From assembly GCF_048323695.1 (NCBI RefSeq), contig NZ_JBLWFT010000009.1:67520-131519 (forward strand): a stretch of 64,000 nt of DNA, in the 5' to 3' direction. Positions 11,869 through 22,311 of the stretch are shown here, piece by piece. The position numbers were made by a program, and so were the translations under genes. The notes under the pieces are model-generated. The model saw only the letters and a list, made by a program, of their open reading frames with translations. It had not been told where the DNA came from and searched no databases. Origin of the DNA: Aquisalimonas sp007126095. Its GTDB lineage: Bacteria; Pseudomonadota; Gammaproteobacteria; Nitrococcales; Aquisalimonadaceae. How positions within the stretch are numbered: the stretch's first letter is position 1; each line of letters opens with the position of its first letter.

Positions 11869-12747
11869 CTAACCCAGCCCGGACAACCGCATGTACATGG
11901 CGATCAGGTCATCCCGCCACAGTAAGGTAAGCCAGCCCGCAGCGGCAAGGTATGGGCCGAACGGAATGGGCAGTTCCCGGTCCCGCCCCAGAACCAGTAC
12001 CATGGCGACGCCTGCAACCGCACCGACCAACGACGCCATCAAAATGACAACCGGCAGTGCCTGCCACCCCAGCCAGGCCCCCAGCAGGGCGAGCAACTTG
12101 AAGTCCCCGTAGCCCATGCCCTCCTTGCCGGTTGCGAGCCGAAAACAGTGGAACACGAGCCACAGGCTGAGATAGCCCGCCATGGCGCCGATCAACGCGT
12201 CCACGGGTGACGCCAGCGCGCCGTCGGTGAGCAGCGCGAACGCCAGGCCGAACCACAGCATGGGCAGGGTCAGCGTATCGGGCAGCAGCTGATGGTCGAC
12301 ATCAATCCCTGAGAGGGCGATCAAGGACCAGGTGAGCAGCAACGCGCCCGCCAGTTCAATACTCCAGCCGAAATGCCAGGCCACGGCAGCGGAGAGCAGG
12401 CCGGCGAGCAGCTCGACGGCGGGGTAGCGGGCACTGATCGCCGCGCGGCAGCCCCGGCAGCGGCCATGCTGGGCCAGCCAGCTCAGCACCGGGATGTTTT
12501 CCCAGGCGCGGATGTGGCGGCCGCAGGCGGGGCAGTGGGACCCCGGGGTGATCAGGTCGAAACGCCCTCCGGTCGTCTCCGCCGCCTCGCCCAGCACCTC
12601 CCGCGCCTGTTCTCGCCACGCCCGTTCCAGCATGACCGGCAGGCGCAGGATGACGACATTGAGAAAACTGCCCACCAGCAGCCCGAAAACGAACGTTGCG
12701 GGGATCAGGCCCGCTGGCTGCTGCAGTACGTCGATTACGCTTGCCAT
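11869..12747 (-). CDS. pilD: Type IV prepilin peptidase PilD (A24 family)
   Basis: 292 aa polytopic inner-membrane aspartyl protease and N-methylase for type IV prepilins. A cytoplasmic loop carries two zinc Cys pairs (C72/C75 and C97/C100). The catalytic aspartates are in SGIDVDHQLLPD (about 148-157) and GYGDFKLL (Asp about 215). About seven hydrophobic helices follow the loop. It is the third gene of a pilB-pilC-pilD cluster. Confidence 0.95.
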   Translation of the reverse strand: MASVIDVLQQPAGLIPATFVFGLLVGSFLNVVILRLPVMLERAWREQAREVLGEAAETTGGRFDLITPGSHCPACGRHIRAWENIPVLSWLAQHGRCRGCRAAISARYPAVELLAGLLSAAVAWHFGWSIELAGALLLTWSLIALSGIDVDHQLLPDTLTLPMLWFGLAFALLTDGALASPVDALIGAMAGYLSLWLVFHCFRLATGKEGMGYGDFKLLALLGAWLGWQALPVVILMASLVGAVAGVAMVLVLGRDRELPIPFGPYLAAAGWLTLLWRDDLIAMYMRLSGLG

Positions 12748-12780
12748 CCGGTGAGAGCGGTCCTCGCTGAAAGGGCGGCG

Positions 12781-14007
12781 TCAGATGACCTGACCCATCT
12801 GGAAAATCGGCAGATACATGGCGATGACGAGGCCGCCCACTAGGACGCCCAGAATCACCATGATGAACGGCTCCAGCAGGCTGCTGAGGCTGTCGATCTG
12901 GTTGTCGACTTCCTCTTCGTAGAAATCCGCCACCTTCGCCAGCATCGTATCCAGCGAGCCGGACTCCTCGCCGATGGCGGCCATCTGCACCACCATGTGG
13001 GGGAACAGGTTGGACAAGCGCATGGCGACATTCAACTGTTGCCCGGAGGCGACCTGGTCTTTCATCTCCAGAATGGCGTCTTCATAGACGGTATTACCGC
13101 AGGCGCCGGAGACTGATTCCAGCGCCTCCACCAGCGGCACGCCGGCGGCGAACATGGTTGAGAGCGTGCGCCCGAAGCGCGCGGTGGCGGCTTTGTCCAG
13201 AATCGGCCCCACCACCGGGATGCGCAGCAACAGCCGGTCCATGAAGCGCCGGAAGCGTGGCGATCGTCGATGGGTCACGACGAAGGCCACCACCGCGCCG
13301 ATGATGCCCCCGAAGATGGCGTACCAGTACTGCTGGAAGAAGTCCGAGAGGTTGATGACCATGCGCGTGAAAACCGGCAGATCGGCGCCGAAACTGCGGA
13401 ACATGTTCTGAAATTCCGGCACCACGAAAATCAGCAGGATCGCTGTGACGATGAACGCCACCACGATGACTGCGGCCGGATAGAACATGGCCTTGCGGAT
13501 CTTCTTCTTGATCGACTCCGTCTTCTCCAGATAGGTCGCCAGCTTGTCGAGCAGCGTATCCAGCACGCCGGCGGATTCGCCGGCCTCGACCAGGTTGCAG
13601 AAGAGGTCGTTGAAGTAGCGGGGGTGTTTCGCCAGCGCCTCGCTGAGGTTGGTGCCCCCCTCCACGTCGCCCTTGATGTCGGCGATGAGCTCCCGCATGG
13701 ATGGGTTCTGGTGACCCGACGCCATGATGTCCAGGCCCTGCACCAGCGGCACACCGGCATTCATCATGGTGGCGAGCTGGCGGCTGAACACCGCGATGTC
13801 GCCTGGGTCGATGCGCTTCTTGCGCTGCCCCAGGCTGGACAGCGCGGACTTGCGACGTACGTTCTTCGGGTTGATACCGATGCGGCGCAGTTCCGCCTTC
13901 ATCATGGTGACGTTGGCGGCCTGGTTCTCGCCCTTGACCCGTTCTCCGCGTTTGTCGGTTCCTTCCCAGACGAACGTGGGATTCTGTTTTGCCGCTTTTG
14001 CTGCCAT
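12781..14007 (-). CDS. pilC: Type IV pilus inner-membrane platform protein PilC
   Basis: 408 aa with two T2SF domains (about residues 70-195 and 275-400) and hydrophobic helices after each. PilC is the membrane platform on which the PilB motor acts. I chose the ATG at 14007 (MAAKAAKQ) because AAGGA at 14014-14018 is spaced 6 bases from it. The ATG at 14013 overlaps the pilB stop as ATGA but leaves no spacing. Reading open upstream of 14013 is only a shadow of pilB. Confidence 0.94.
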   Translation of the reverse strand: MAAKAAKQNPTFVWEGTDKRGERVKGENQAANVTMMKAELRRIGINPKNVRRKSALSSLGQRKKRIDPGDIAVFSRQLATMMNAGVPLVQGLDIMASGHQNPSMRELIADIKGDVEGGTNLSEALAKHPRYFNDLFCNLVEAGESAGVLDTLLDKLATYLEKTESIKKKIRKAMFYPAAVIVVAFIVTAILLIFVVPEFQNMFRSFGADLPVFTRMVINLSDFFQQYWYAIFGGIIGAVVAFVVTHRRSPRFRRFMDRLLLRIPVVGPILDKAATARFGRTLSTMFAAGVPLVEALESVSGACGNTVYEDAILEMKDQVASGQQLNVAMRLSNLFPHMVVQMAAIGEESGSLDTMLAKVADFYEEEVDNQIDSLSSLLEPFIMVILGVLVGGLVIAMYLPIFQMGQVI

Positions 14008-14009
14008 GT

Positions 14010-15728
14010 TCATTCCTTGGTGACGCGGTTGACCTCGTCGAGGCTGGTCACGCCCTGCATGACCTTCATCAGGCCCGAGCGTCTGAGGTCGTTGATCCCT
14101 TCCCTGGCGGCCTGCTCTTCGAGCTGCATGGCGTTGCCGCCTTCCATGATGATCCGGCCCATGGCCTCGCTGACGGGCATGGCCTGGTAGATGCCCACGC
14201 GGCCCTTGTAGCCCTGGTTGCACTGGTCGCAGCCCACCGGGGCGTAGACGGTGAGGTCGTCCAGGTCGGCGTCGGCAAACCCTTCCTTCTTCAACGCCTC
14301 CGCAGGGATGTCCGCCGGGGCCTTGCAGTTGCTGCACAGTCGCCGCGCCAGCCGCTGGGCGATGATCAGGTGCACGGACGAGGCGATATTGTACGACGGC
14401 ACGCCCATGTTCATGAGCCGGGTCAGGGTCTGCGGGGCGTCGTTGGTGTGCAGTGTGGACAGGACCAGGTGCCCGGTTTGTGCCGCCTTGATGGCGATCT
14501 CGGCGGTTTCCAGGTCTCGGATCTCGCCGACCATGACCACGTCCGGGTCCTGGCGCAGGAACGCGCGCAGGGCCGTGGCGAAGGTGAGTCCGGCCTTGGG
14601 ATTCATGTTGACCTGGTTGATCCCGGGCAGGTTGATTTCCACCGGATCCTCGACCGTGGAGATGTTCCGGTCCTCGGTGTTGAGGATATTCAGCGCCGTG
14701 TAAAGGGACACGGTCTTGCCGCTGCCGGTGGGGCCGGTGACCAGCACCATACCGTAGGGCTTCTCGATGGCGCCGAGGAAGCGTTCTTTCTGTTCCGGTT
14801 CGTAGCCGAGCTTGTCCACGCCCAGCATGGCGCTGCTGGGGTCGAGAATACGCAGCACGATCTTCTCGCCGAACAGCGTCGGACAGCTGCTGACACGGAA
14901 GTCGATGGCGCGGGTCTTGGACAGGCTCATCTTGATGCGCCCGTCCTGTGGCACCCGCCTTTCGGCGATGTCCATGCGCGACATGACCTTCAGTCGTGCG
15001 GAGATCCGTGGGGCGAGCCCCAGAGGCGGGCTGGCCACGGTGTGCAGCATGCCGTCCTGCCGGAAACGCACGCGGTAGGTCTTCTCGTAGGGCTCGAAAT
15101 GGATGTCCGAGGCGCCCTTGTTGATGGCGTCCACCAGCACCTTGTTGACGAAGCGCACCACCGGCGCGTCATCGGCATCGGATTCCTCGCCGGGGGTCGT
15201 GTCGTCGTCGCTGGCGCTGACCTGCAGATTCTCAAGGTCGCTGTCGAGCTCCTCGCTGGCCATGCCGAAATTGTTGCCAGCGGCGTCCAGGGCGCGTTCG
15301 ATGGCGCGTTGCAGCTTGTCGTGCTCGACCAGAACCGGCTCGGTGGTGAGCCCGGTGTGGAACTTGAACTCGTCCAGGGCTTCGAGATTGGTGGGGTCGG
15401 TCACCGCCACGAACAGACGCTTGCCGCGCTTGAGCAGCGGCAGGACCTGATGGTGGCGGATGAGTTTCTCCTTGACAAGTTTGACCGCCGCCGGGTCGAC
15501 GTCCAGTGCGTCCAGGTCCAGCAGTGGCACGCCGAATTCGATGGCAGCGGCGTGGGCCAGGTCGCGGGCGGCGATCAGATGTTCGCTGACCAGGTGCGTC
15601 ACCAGGGGATGACGCGCCTTGCGGGCGGCTTCCACCGCGTCACGTGCGGATGCCTCGGGGATAAGCCCGTCACGGACGAGTCGTCCGGCCAGGCCACTGA
15701 GATTGATTGTCGGGTTTGCCGTTGCCAT
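14010..15728 (-). CDS. pilB: Type IV pilus extension ATPase PilB
   Basis: 572 aa GspE/PilB ATPase powering pilus extension. An N-terminal MshEN/T2SE-N domain (about 10-150) is followed by Walker A GPTGSGKT at 332-339. The Asp box, Walker B (GEIRDLETA) and His box (STLHTNDA) come next. A C-terminal zinc site has two Cys pairs (CSNC near 457-460 and CDQC near 494-497). No pilA lies upstream; the gene is preceded by a 317-base non-coding stretch. Confidence 0.95.
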   Translation of the reverse strand: MATANPTINLSGLAGRLVRDGLIPEASARDAVEAARKARHPLVTHLVSEHLIAARDLAHAAAIEFGVPLLDLDALDVDPAAVKLVKEKLIRHHQVLPLLKRGKRLFVAVTDPTNLEALDEFKFHTGLTTEPVLVEHDKLQRAIERALDAAGNNFGMASEELDSDLENLQVSASDDDTTPGEESDADDAPVVRFVNKVLVDAINKGASDIHFEPYEKTYRVRFRQDGMLHTVASPPLGLAPRISARLKVMSRMDIAERRVPQDGRIKMSLSKTRAIDFRVSSCPTLFGEKIVLRILDPSSAMLGVDKLGYEPEQKERFLGAIEKPYGMVLVTGPTGSGKTVSLYTALNILNTEDRNISTVEDPVEINLPGINQVNMNPKAGLTFATALRAFLRQDPDVVMVGEIRDLETAEIAIKAAQTGHLVLSTLHTNDAPQTLTRLMNMGVPSYNIASSVHLIIAQRLARRLCSNCKAPADIPAEALKKEGFADADLDDLTVYAPVGCDQCNQGYKGRVGIYQAMPVSEAMGRIIMEGGNAMQLEEQAAREGINDLRRSGLMKVMQGVTSLDEVNRVTKE

Positions 15729-16045
15729 GGGTCAGGAGTCGGTCGTTCCGGTTGCGGGCTCGGGAGGTGCGGTCACTCGCGGGCCGGATGTCCGCAGTCA
15801 CGGGACGTGCGATAGAACCCTGTACGCAACGGCCTGCGCATGGCCGGCCAGCTCAGGTGCATCGTCCGTGACACCAGTGCGGGACGCGTCGTTGCTCTCC
15901 GTTGTTGCGTCCATGGAATATAAACGATGGATGCCACGAACAAAAACGTAGCACCTGCGGACCAACGCGGATGCGACACAGTTCCGGTTTGCGGACCGGA
16001 AAGTCCCTTTTCCGGTCAGGAGTTGCCGCAAGTTGCTGCTGGTCG
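15729..16045. other. Intergenic stretch between pilB and the acetoacetyl-CoA synthetase gene
   Basis: About 317 bases with no convincing gene. A 68-codon minus-strand reading frame inside it has no good ribosome site and a non-natural composition. The part nearest pilB should hold its promoter; an AT-rich patch around 15912-15930 is a possible -10 region on the minus strand, but I could not assign it. No U-tract terminator is visible for the upstream operon. Confidence 0.5.
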
Positions 16046-18025
<1,980 letters not shown>

Positions 18026-18088
18026 GTCTGTCTTCCTCCGTCGCTGTTCCTGTCTCGGGCGGCCGGCGCGCGGCGCCCGTTCTGCGTG

Positions 18089-18871
18089 CTATTGCATATG
18101 CCAGCCATGGCTCACCACCACGGACTGCCCCGTGAGGGCGTTGGACGGGAATGCCGCCAGGTGGATCGCCAGCTCGGCGACATCTTCCAGCGTTGTGAAC
18201 TCCTGGTCCACAGTCTGCTTGAGCATGACGTCGCGCACCACGGACTCTTCCGAGATTCCGAGTTCGCGGGCCTGCTCCGGGATCTGCTTCTCTACCAGGG
18301 GCGTGCGCACGAAACCGGGGCAGATGATGTTGCTGCGCACGCCGTGGGCGGCGCCTTCCTTGGCGACCGAGCGGCACAGCCCCGCCAGCGCGTGCTTGGC
18401 GGCAACGTAAGGCGCTTTCAGGGGCGACGCCTCCTTGGAGTGGACGGAGCCCATGTAAATCACCGCGCCGCCGCGTCCACTGGCATACATGGACTGCAGC
18501 GCCGCCTTCGTCACCAGAAAGGCGCCGTCCAGGTGCACGGATACCACTTTGCGCCAATCGGCGTAGTCGAGCTGGTCGATGGGGTCGATGTGCTGGATGC
18601 CGGCATTCGCCACCAGCACGTCCAGGGCACCCCAGCGGTCGCAGACCTCGGTGACGCCGTCATTGACGGCCTGTTCGTCGGTGACGTCCATGGTGACAGC
18701 CATGGCCTCGCCACCGTTCGCCGTGATGGCGGCCACGGTCTCGCCGGCCATCTCCGCCGACAGGTCGGCGACGGCAACCCGGGCGCCTTCGTGGCCGTAG
18801 GCCTCCGCGATGGCACGGCCGATACCCCGGCCGGCCCCCGTTATCAGGGCCACTCGCTTGTGCATCCGCAT
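18089..18871 (-). CDS. bdhA: 3-hydroxybutyrate dehydrogenase (SDR family)
   Basis: 260 aa short-chain dehydrogenase. The NAD motif TGAGRGIG is at residues 11-18, NAG at 89-91, and the catalytic Ser142, Tyr155 and Lys159 (YVAAK). The C-terminal half (FVRTPLVEKQIPEQAR, then SHGW) is characteristic of D-beta-hydroxybutyrate dehydrogenases. The start at 18871 has GGAGGA 7 bases upstream; the open frame extends further but is not family-like. It oxidises D-3-hydroxybutyrate to acetoacetate, the substrate of the next gene. Confidence 0.87.
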   Translation of the reverse strand: MRMHKRVALITGAGRGIGRAIAEAYGHEGARVAVADLSAEMAGETVAAITANGGEAMAVTMDVTDEQAVNDGVTEVCDRWGALDVLVANAGIQHIDPIDQLDYADWRKVVSVHLDGAFLVTKAALQSMYASGRGGAVIYMGSVHSKEASPLKAPYVAAKHALAGLCRSVAKEGAAHGVRSNIICPGFVRTPLVEKQIPEQARELGISEESVVRDVMLKQTVDQEFTTLEDVAELAIHLAAFPSNALTGQSVVVSHGWHMQ

Positions 18872-18921
18872 TGGAGTCTCCTCCGCGTTGTTATGTTGCG
18901 GCGTGTGCCACGCCGGTGGCA

Positions 18922-20247
18922 TCAGCCCAGCAGCAGCTCCGGCAGGCCGGTGATCAGGCCCGGGAACAGCGCGAGAATGATGCACGTGAAGACGATCAGA
19001 AGGCAGAACGGGATGACCGCCTTGTACAGGTCCAGTATCTCGACGCCCGGTGGTGCGACACCCTTGAGGTAGAACAGGGCGTAGCCGAACGGCGGCGTGA
19101 GGAAGGACGTCTGCAGGATCACCGCGTTCATGACCACGAACCAGAGCAGATCGATATCCATGGCCTGGACCACCGGCAGCATGATCGGGAAGCTCAGCAG
19201 TACGATGCCGGTCCAGTCCAGGAACATGCCCAGCAGGAACACCAGGAACAGCATGGTGATCAGGACGCCGATCTCACCGCCCGGTGCCCCCATCATCAAC
19301 TGCTGCACGAACTCCATGCCGCCGCCACGGGAGAAGACGCCTGTGAACGCCGTGGCGCCGACGATCACGAATGTCACCATGGCAGTGGTCTTGCCTGCCT
19401 CGACGAATGTGGCGAAACACGTCTTGATGGACCTGTCACCGAAGGCAAGAAACAGCAGGAAGGCCAGCAGTGCGCCGATGGCGGATGCCTCGGTGGCTGT
19501 GGCGAAGCCGGTGAAAAGCGCGCCCAGTACCCCGAGAATCAGCGCCATTGGCGGGATGACGTAGAGGGCCATCAGGCCCAGTAGTCGCGGCGTCGTGTAC
19601 TGCGAGCGCTCGGCGGGTTCCACTGGCGGCCCCCATTCCGGCTTGAGCCAGCAAGCGACCAGTACGTAGGCCGCGTAGAGCGCGCCGAGGATCAAGCCGG
19701 GCACCAGCGCGCCGGCAAACAGCGCACCCACCGACACCGGCGAGTAACTGGCCATGAGCACAAGCATGATGCTCGGCGGAATCAGGATGCCGAGGCTGCC
19801 GCTGGCCATGATGACCCCGGAACTCAGAGACTTGTCATAGCCGTACTTGAGCATCGGTGCCAGGGCTATGAGGCCCATGACGGCGATGGAAGCACCGACA
19901 ATCCCGGTTGTTGCGGCCAGCAGCACGGACACGACGACAACCGTGAGCGCCACGCCGCCGCGCAGGTTGGCCATGAGCAGGCGCATGACTTCAAACATGC
20001 GCTCCGTGACACCGGAGTCGTTGAGAAACCGGGCCATGAGTATGAACAGCGGGATGGCGACCAGGACGTAGTTGTCCATGACACGGCCGTAGATGTTGCT
20101 GACGATGGTGCCGAACACCTGCGGGCCGGGCCCGAGGTAGGCACCGATCACGGCGGCGCCGCCCAGCACGAAGGGCAGGGGGTGGCCCATGAACAGGCCG
20201 ATCAGCAGCGCGCCGAACATGATGAGAGTAAGAAGTTCCGGACCCAT
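18922..20247 (-). CDS. dctM: TRAP transporter large permease, DctM family (system 1)
   Basis: 441 aa, strongly hydrophobic with about 12 membrane helices, and the DctM signatures LFILMARFLNDSG and SGVIMASGSLGILIPPS. It is the ion-coupled transport subunit of a tripartite ATP-independent transporter. It starts 3 bases after the dctQ stop. In this operon the substrate is probably 3-hydroxybutyrate or acetoacetate; this is inferred only from neighbours. Confidence 0.93.
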   Translation of the reverse strand: MGPELLTLIMFGALLIGLFMGHPLPFVLGGAAVIGAYLGPGPQVFGTIVSNIYGRVMDNYVLVAIPLFILMARFLNDSGVTERMFEVMRLLMANLRGGVALTVVVVSVLLAATTGIVGASIAVMGLIALAPMLKYGYDKSLSSGVIMASGSLGILIPPSIMLVLMASYSPVSVGALFAGALVPGLILGALYAAYVLVACWLKPEWGPPVEPAERSQYTTPRLLGLMALYVIPPMALILGVLGALFTGFATATEASAIGALLAFLLFLAFGDRSIKTCFATFVEAGKTTAMVTFVIVGATAFTGVFSRGGGMEFVQQLMMGAPGGEIGVLITMLFLVFLLGMFLDWTGIVLLSFPIMLPVVQAMDIDLLWFVVMNAVILQTSFLTPPFGYALFYLKGVAPPGVEILDLYKAVIPFCLLIVFTCIILALFPGLITGLPELLLG

Positions 20248-20250
20248 GAA

Positions 20251-20745
20251 TTATTCCTCCCGCAGCCGCTGGACAGCCTGAAGCACAATGGCGATGGCCT
20301 GCAGAAGCAGCAGGACGCCAGTGACCACCATGATCATCTTCACGGGATACACGGGTATGGACACCATGCCCGAGGTGGTCTCGCCGCGGGTCCAGGAGCG
20401 CATGGCGTAGCCCCAAGAGTGCTCCAGGTAGATGTAGATGAACGGTGCGAAAAAGATCAGATAGCCGAGGATCTCAAGCACGGCCCGAACCTTCTTCGAG
20501 AAAAGGTTGGTGATGACGTCCACTTCCACGTGGGCACGCATGTACAGCGCGTAGGCGCCGAGCAGCATGAAGTGGGCGGCAAAGAGTTGTTTCGTCACTT
20601 CGAACGCCCAGTCACTGGGGCGGCCGATGAAAAAGCGCAGGGTGATGTCATAGACCACCACCAGCGCAAGGATCGCAATGATTGGCGCGATGATTCGGCC
20701 AAACCACTTATTGAATCCGTCGATGAAGCTGGCAATGAAGTGCAT
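20251..20745 (-). CDS. dctQ: TRAP transporter small permease, DctQ family (system 1)
   Basis: 164 aa with four predicted membrane helices and the DctQ-family pattern (VVYDITLRFFIGRPSDWAFE, then HVEVDVI). It partners the DctM subunit. A strong stem-loop (20812-20844) separates it from dctP, which probably lets the periplasmic binding protein be made in excess. Confidence 0.9.
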   Translation of the reverse strand: MHFIASFIDGFNKWFGRIIAPIIAILALVVVYDITLRFFIGRPSDWAFEVTKQLFAAHFMLLGAYALYMRAHVEVDVITNLFSKKVRAVLEILGYLIFFAPFIYIYLEHSWGYAMRSWTRGETTSGMVSIPVYPVKMIMVVTGVLLLLQAIAIVLQAVQRLREE

Positions 20746-20811
20746 AAGCCACGCTCTCCCGTCATGGTTCGGAAGGGGAAGACGGGGCCGCTCGCGCGAC
20801 CAGTGCCGTCA

Positions 20812-20844
20812 CGAAGACCCGCGGCTCGGGGCCGCGGGTCTTCG
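20812..20844 (-). terminator. Intra-operon stem-loop between dctP and dctQ (system 1)
   Basis: A perfect 14-bp stem (CGAAGACCCGCGGC / GCCGCGGGTCTTCG) with the 5-base loop TCGGG. There is no clear T-run, so it may be a partial terminator or an mRNA-stabilising element rather than a full stop. Its place just after the binding-protein gene is typical of transporter operons that need more binding protein than permease. Confidence 0.6.
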
Positions 20845-20869
20845 CGCTAGGCAGTCCTTGCCAGTCGTC

Positions 20870-21982
20870 TTAGAGGCACTCTTCCAGTTCTTCCAGGGAC
20901 GGCAGGTTGTCCATGGTGCGGCTCATGTTGAACGGCGCGGACAGGTCCCTCCAGACGGCGTAGTCCTTCAGGTAGCTCACCTGAGAGTGGTACACCTTGG
21001 CGTGGCGCGGGTTCTCGCAGGCACCGCGGATGATGACCTGGTTGGTGATGTCCTGCACTTCCTCCAGTTCTTCCATGGGCATCTGGCTGATCTCGACGCC
21101 TGCATCCAGGAAGTTATTGGTGCCTTCGACGGAGCCGTGCTCGGACCAGGCCAGAGACCAGGCCATGGTGGACTCGGCGGCAACCTTCAGCTTCTCCTGT
21201 GTGGTCTCGGACAGGGCGTCCCAGGAGTCCTTGTTGATCATGACGCCGAAGACGCTGGCCGACTGGTGCCAGCCGGGGGTGGCCCAGTAGTCGACGATCT
21301 CGCCGAAGCCGACCTTCCAGTCCACACCCGGAATGGAGAACTCGGCGCCGTCCACCACGCCGCGTTCCACGGCCTGGTAGATCTCGTCACCGGCCAGTTC
21401 CACCTGGGAGCCGCCCAGTTCTTCCAGCACACGGCCCTGGTCACGCCCGGCAAGCCGCAGACGCATGCCGTCGAGGTCGCTGATGGACTCGATCTTGGTG
21501 CGACCCATGAAGCCGGATTCGTTGTTGGTGACGGCGTACGGGAGGTACACCATGTTGTACTCGCCGTAGATCTCCTGGTAGATGTCCCAGCCGCCCCACT
21601 TGAAGATCCAGTTCAGGTAATCCACGGCATTGAACATCATGGTGTGGGTGGCGAGCGGGGAGAACGCAGAGTCGGTGCCCGCCCAGTAGCCGGGCCAGTC
21701 GCCGGATGCGTCGATGCTGCCGGTCTCGGTGGCATCGAATACTTCGCCGGCCGACATCAGGCTGCCGCCGGAGCGGAAATCGATTTCCAGCTCATCGCCC
21801 GCGATTCGGTTGACGGTCTCGGCCCAGCGCTGGTCGATCTTGATCAGATCGATGGAGTCGGACCAGGTCGTGGTCATTGTCCACTGCGCCGGGCTGTCGG
21901 CGTGGGCAGTGGTGGCCATGCTGCCAAGGGCAAGGCCGGCGGTGGTGAGGCCTGCAACGGCCAGTCGGGTCACAGCTTTCAT
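20870..21982 (-). CDS. dctP: TRAP transporter periplasmic binding protein, DctP family (system 1)
   Basis: 370 aa. A Sec signal peptide (MKAVTRLAVAGLTTAGLALG...AHA) is followed by a DctP/TAXI-like fold with SGGSLMSAGEVFDA and the conserved MRLRLAGRDQGRVLEELGG segment. The ATG at 21982 is preceded by AGGAGGAG; the open frame continues upstream but is not part of the protein. It captures an organic acid in the periplasm. It is the first gene after the sigma54-type promoter at 22128-22144. Confidence 0.92.
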   Translation of the reverse strand: MKAVTRLAVAGLTTAGLALGSMATTAHADSPAQWTMTTTWSDSIDLIKIDQRWAETVNRIAGDELEIDFRSGGSLMSAGEVFDATETGSIDASGDWPGYWAGTDSAFSPLATHTMMFNAVDYLNWIFKWGGWDIYQEIYGEYNMVYLPYAVTNNESGFMGRTKIESISDLDGMRLRLAGRDQGRVLEELGGSQVELAGDEIYQAVERGVVDGAEFSIPGVDWKVGFGEIVDYWATPGWHQSASVFGVMINKDSWDALSETTQEKLKVAAESTMAWSLAWSEHGSVEGTNNFLDAGVEISQMPMEELEEVQDITNQVIIRGACENPRHAKVYHSQVSYLKDYAVWRDLSAPFNMSRTMDNLPSLEELEECL

Positions 21983-22127
21983 GGTATCTCCTCCTGGGGT
22001 TTTCGTTCTGGCGAGACGCGCTCGCGGGGCGGCTCCGTGAGACGGCCCGGTGTCTGTCGCACCCTCGCCGTGACGCATCAATGTCGCCCGATGGTTCATG
22101 CTTTTCGGGGCAACACGCTGTTATCAA

Positions 22128-22144
22128 AGCACCAAGCGTGCCAA
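22128..22144 (-). promoter_or_regulatory. Sigma54 (-24/-12) promoter for the dctP-dctQ-dctM-bdhA-ligase operon
   Basis: On the minus strand the site reads TTGGCACGCTTGGTGCT. The known consensus is TTGGCACG-N4-TTGCA, so only one core base differs, and the GG-N10-GC spacing is exact. Transcription would start near 22117, leaving a leader of about 135 bases before dctP. The gene just upstream encodes a sigma54 activator, which supports the assignment. Confidence 0.78.
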
Positions 22145-22230
22145 CTCGGGCGGGTCTGGCATAACGTATTGTCCTGGATGGAAAAGGCGAAGCGTTGGGC
22201 AGTTTCCGTGAGGGGGGGGGTGGGCTGGTG

Positions 22231-22248
22231 TGTCTGGTTAATAGGACA
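22231..22248 (-). promoter_or_regulatory. Candidate activator site 1 (TGTC-N10-GACA)
   Basis: TGTCTGGTTAATAGGACA, the weakest of three related 18-base imperfect palindromes between the sigma54 regulator and its target promoter. It lies about 87 bases upstream of the -24 element, the usual range for an enhancer-binding protein. It starts 43 bases from site 2, about four helical turns. Confidence 0.5.
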
Positions 22249-22273
22249 GTTTTTGGTGCAGGGTGGCTTGATG

Positions 22274-22291
22274 TGTCCTGAAATAGAGACA
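22274..22291 (-). promoter_or_regulatory. Candidate activator site 2 (TGTC-N10-GACA)
   Basis: TGTCCTGAAATAGAGACA, the middle copy of three. The arms extend by one more base on each side (GTGTC...GACAC at 22273-22292). It starts 20 bases from site 3, about two helical turns, so dimers could bind the same DNA face. Confidence 0.58.
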
Positions 22292-22293
22292 CA

Positions 22294-22311
22294 TGTCCTG
22301 ATGTCAGGACA
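22294..22311 (-). promoter_or_regulatory. Candidate activator site 3 (perfect TGTCCTGA palindrome)
   Basis: TGTCCTGATGTCAGGACA: perfect 8-base arms with a two-base centre, the best copy of the three. It overlaps the stop codon of the regulator gene (22304-22306), so the last codons of the activator also form part of its own presumed enhancer. Confidence 0.6.

Noticed and set aside
13989..15815. 608-codon plus-strand frame opposite pilB
   Set aside because: Antisense shadow of pilB; composition not protein-like and no ribosome site.
15773..15979. 68-codon minus-strand frame upstream of pilB
   Set aside because: No ribosome site, no recognisable similarity, and unlike pilin; likely non-coding.
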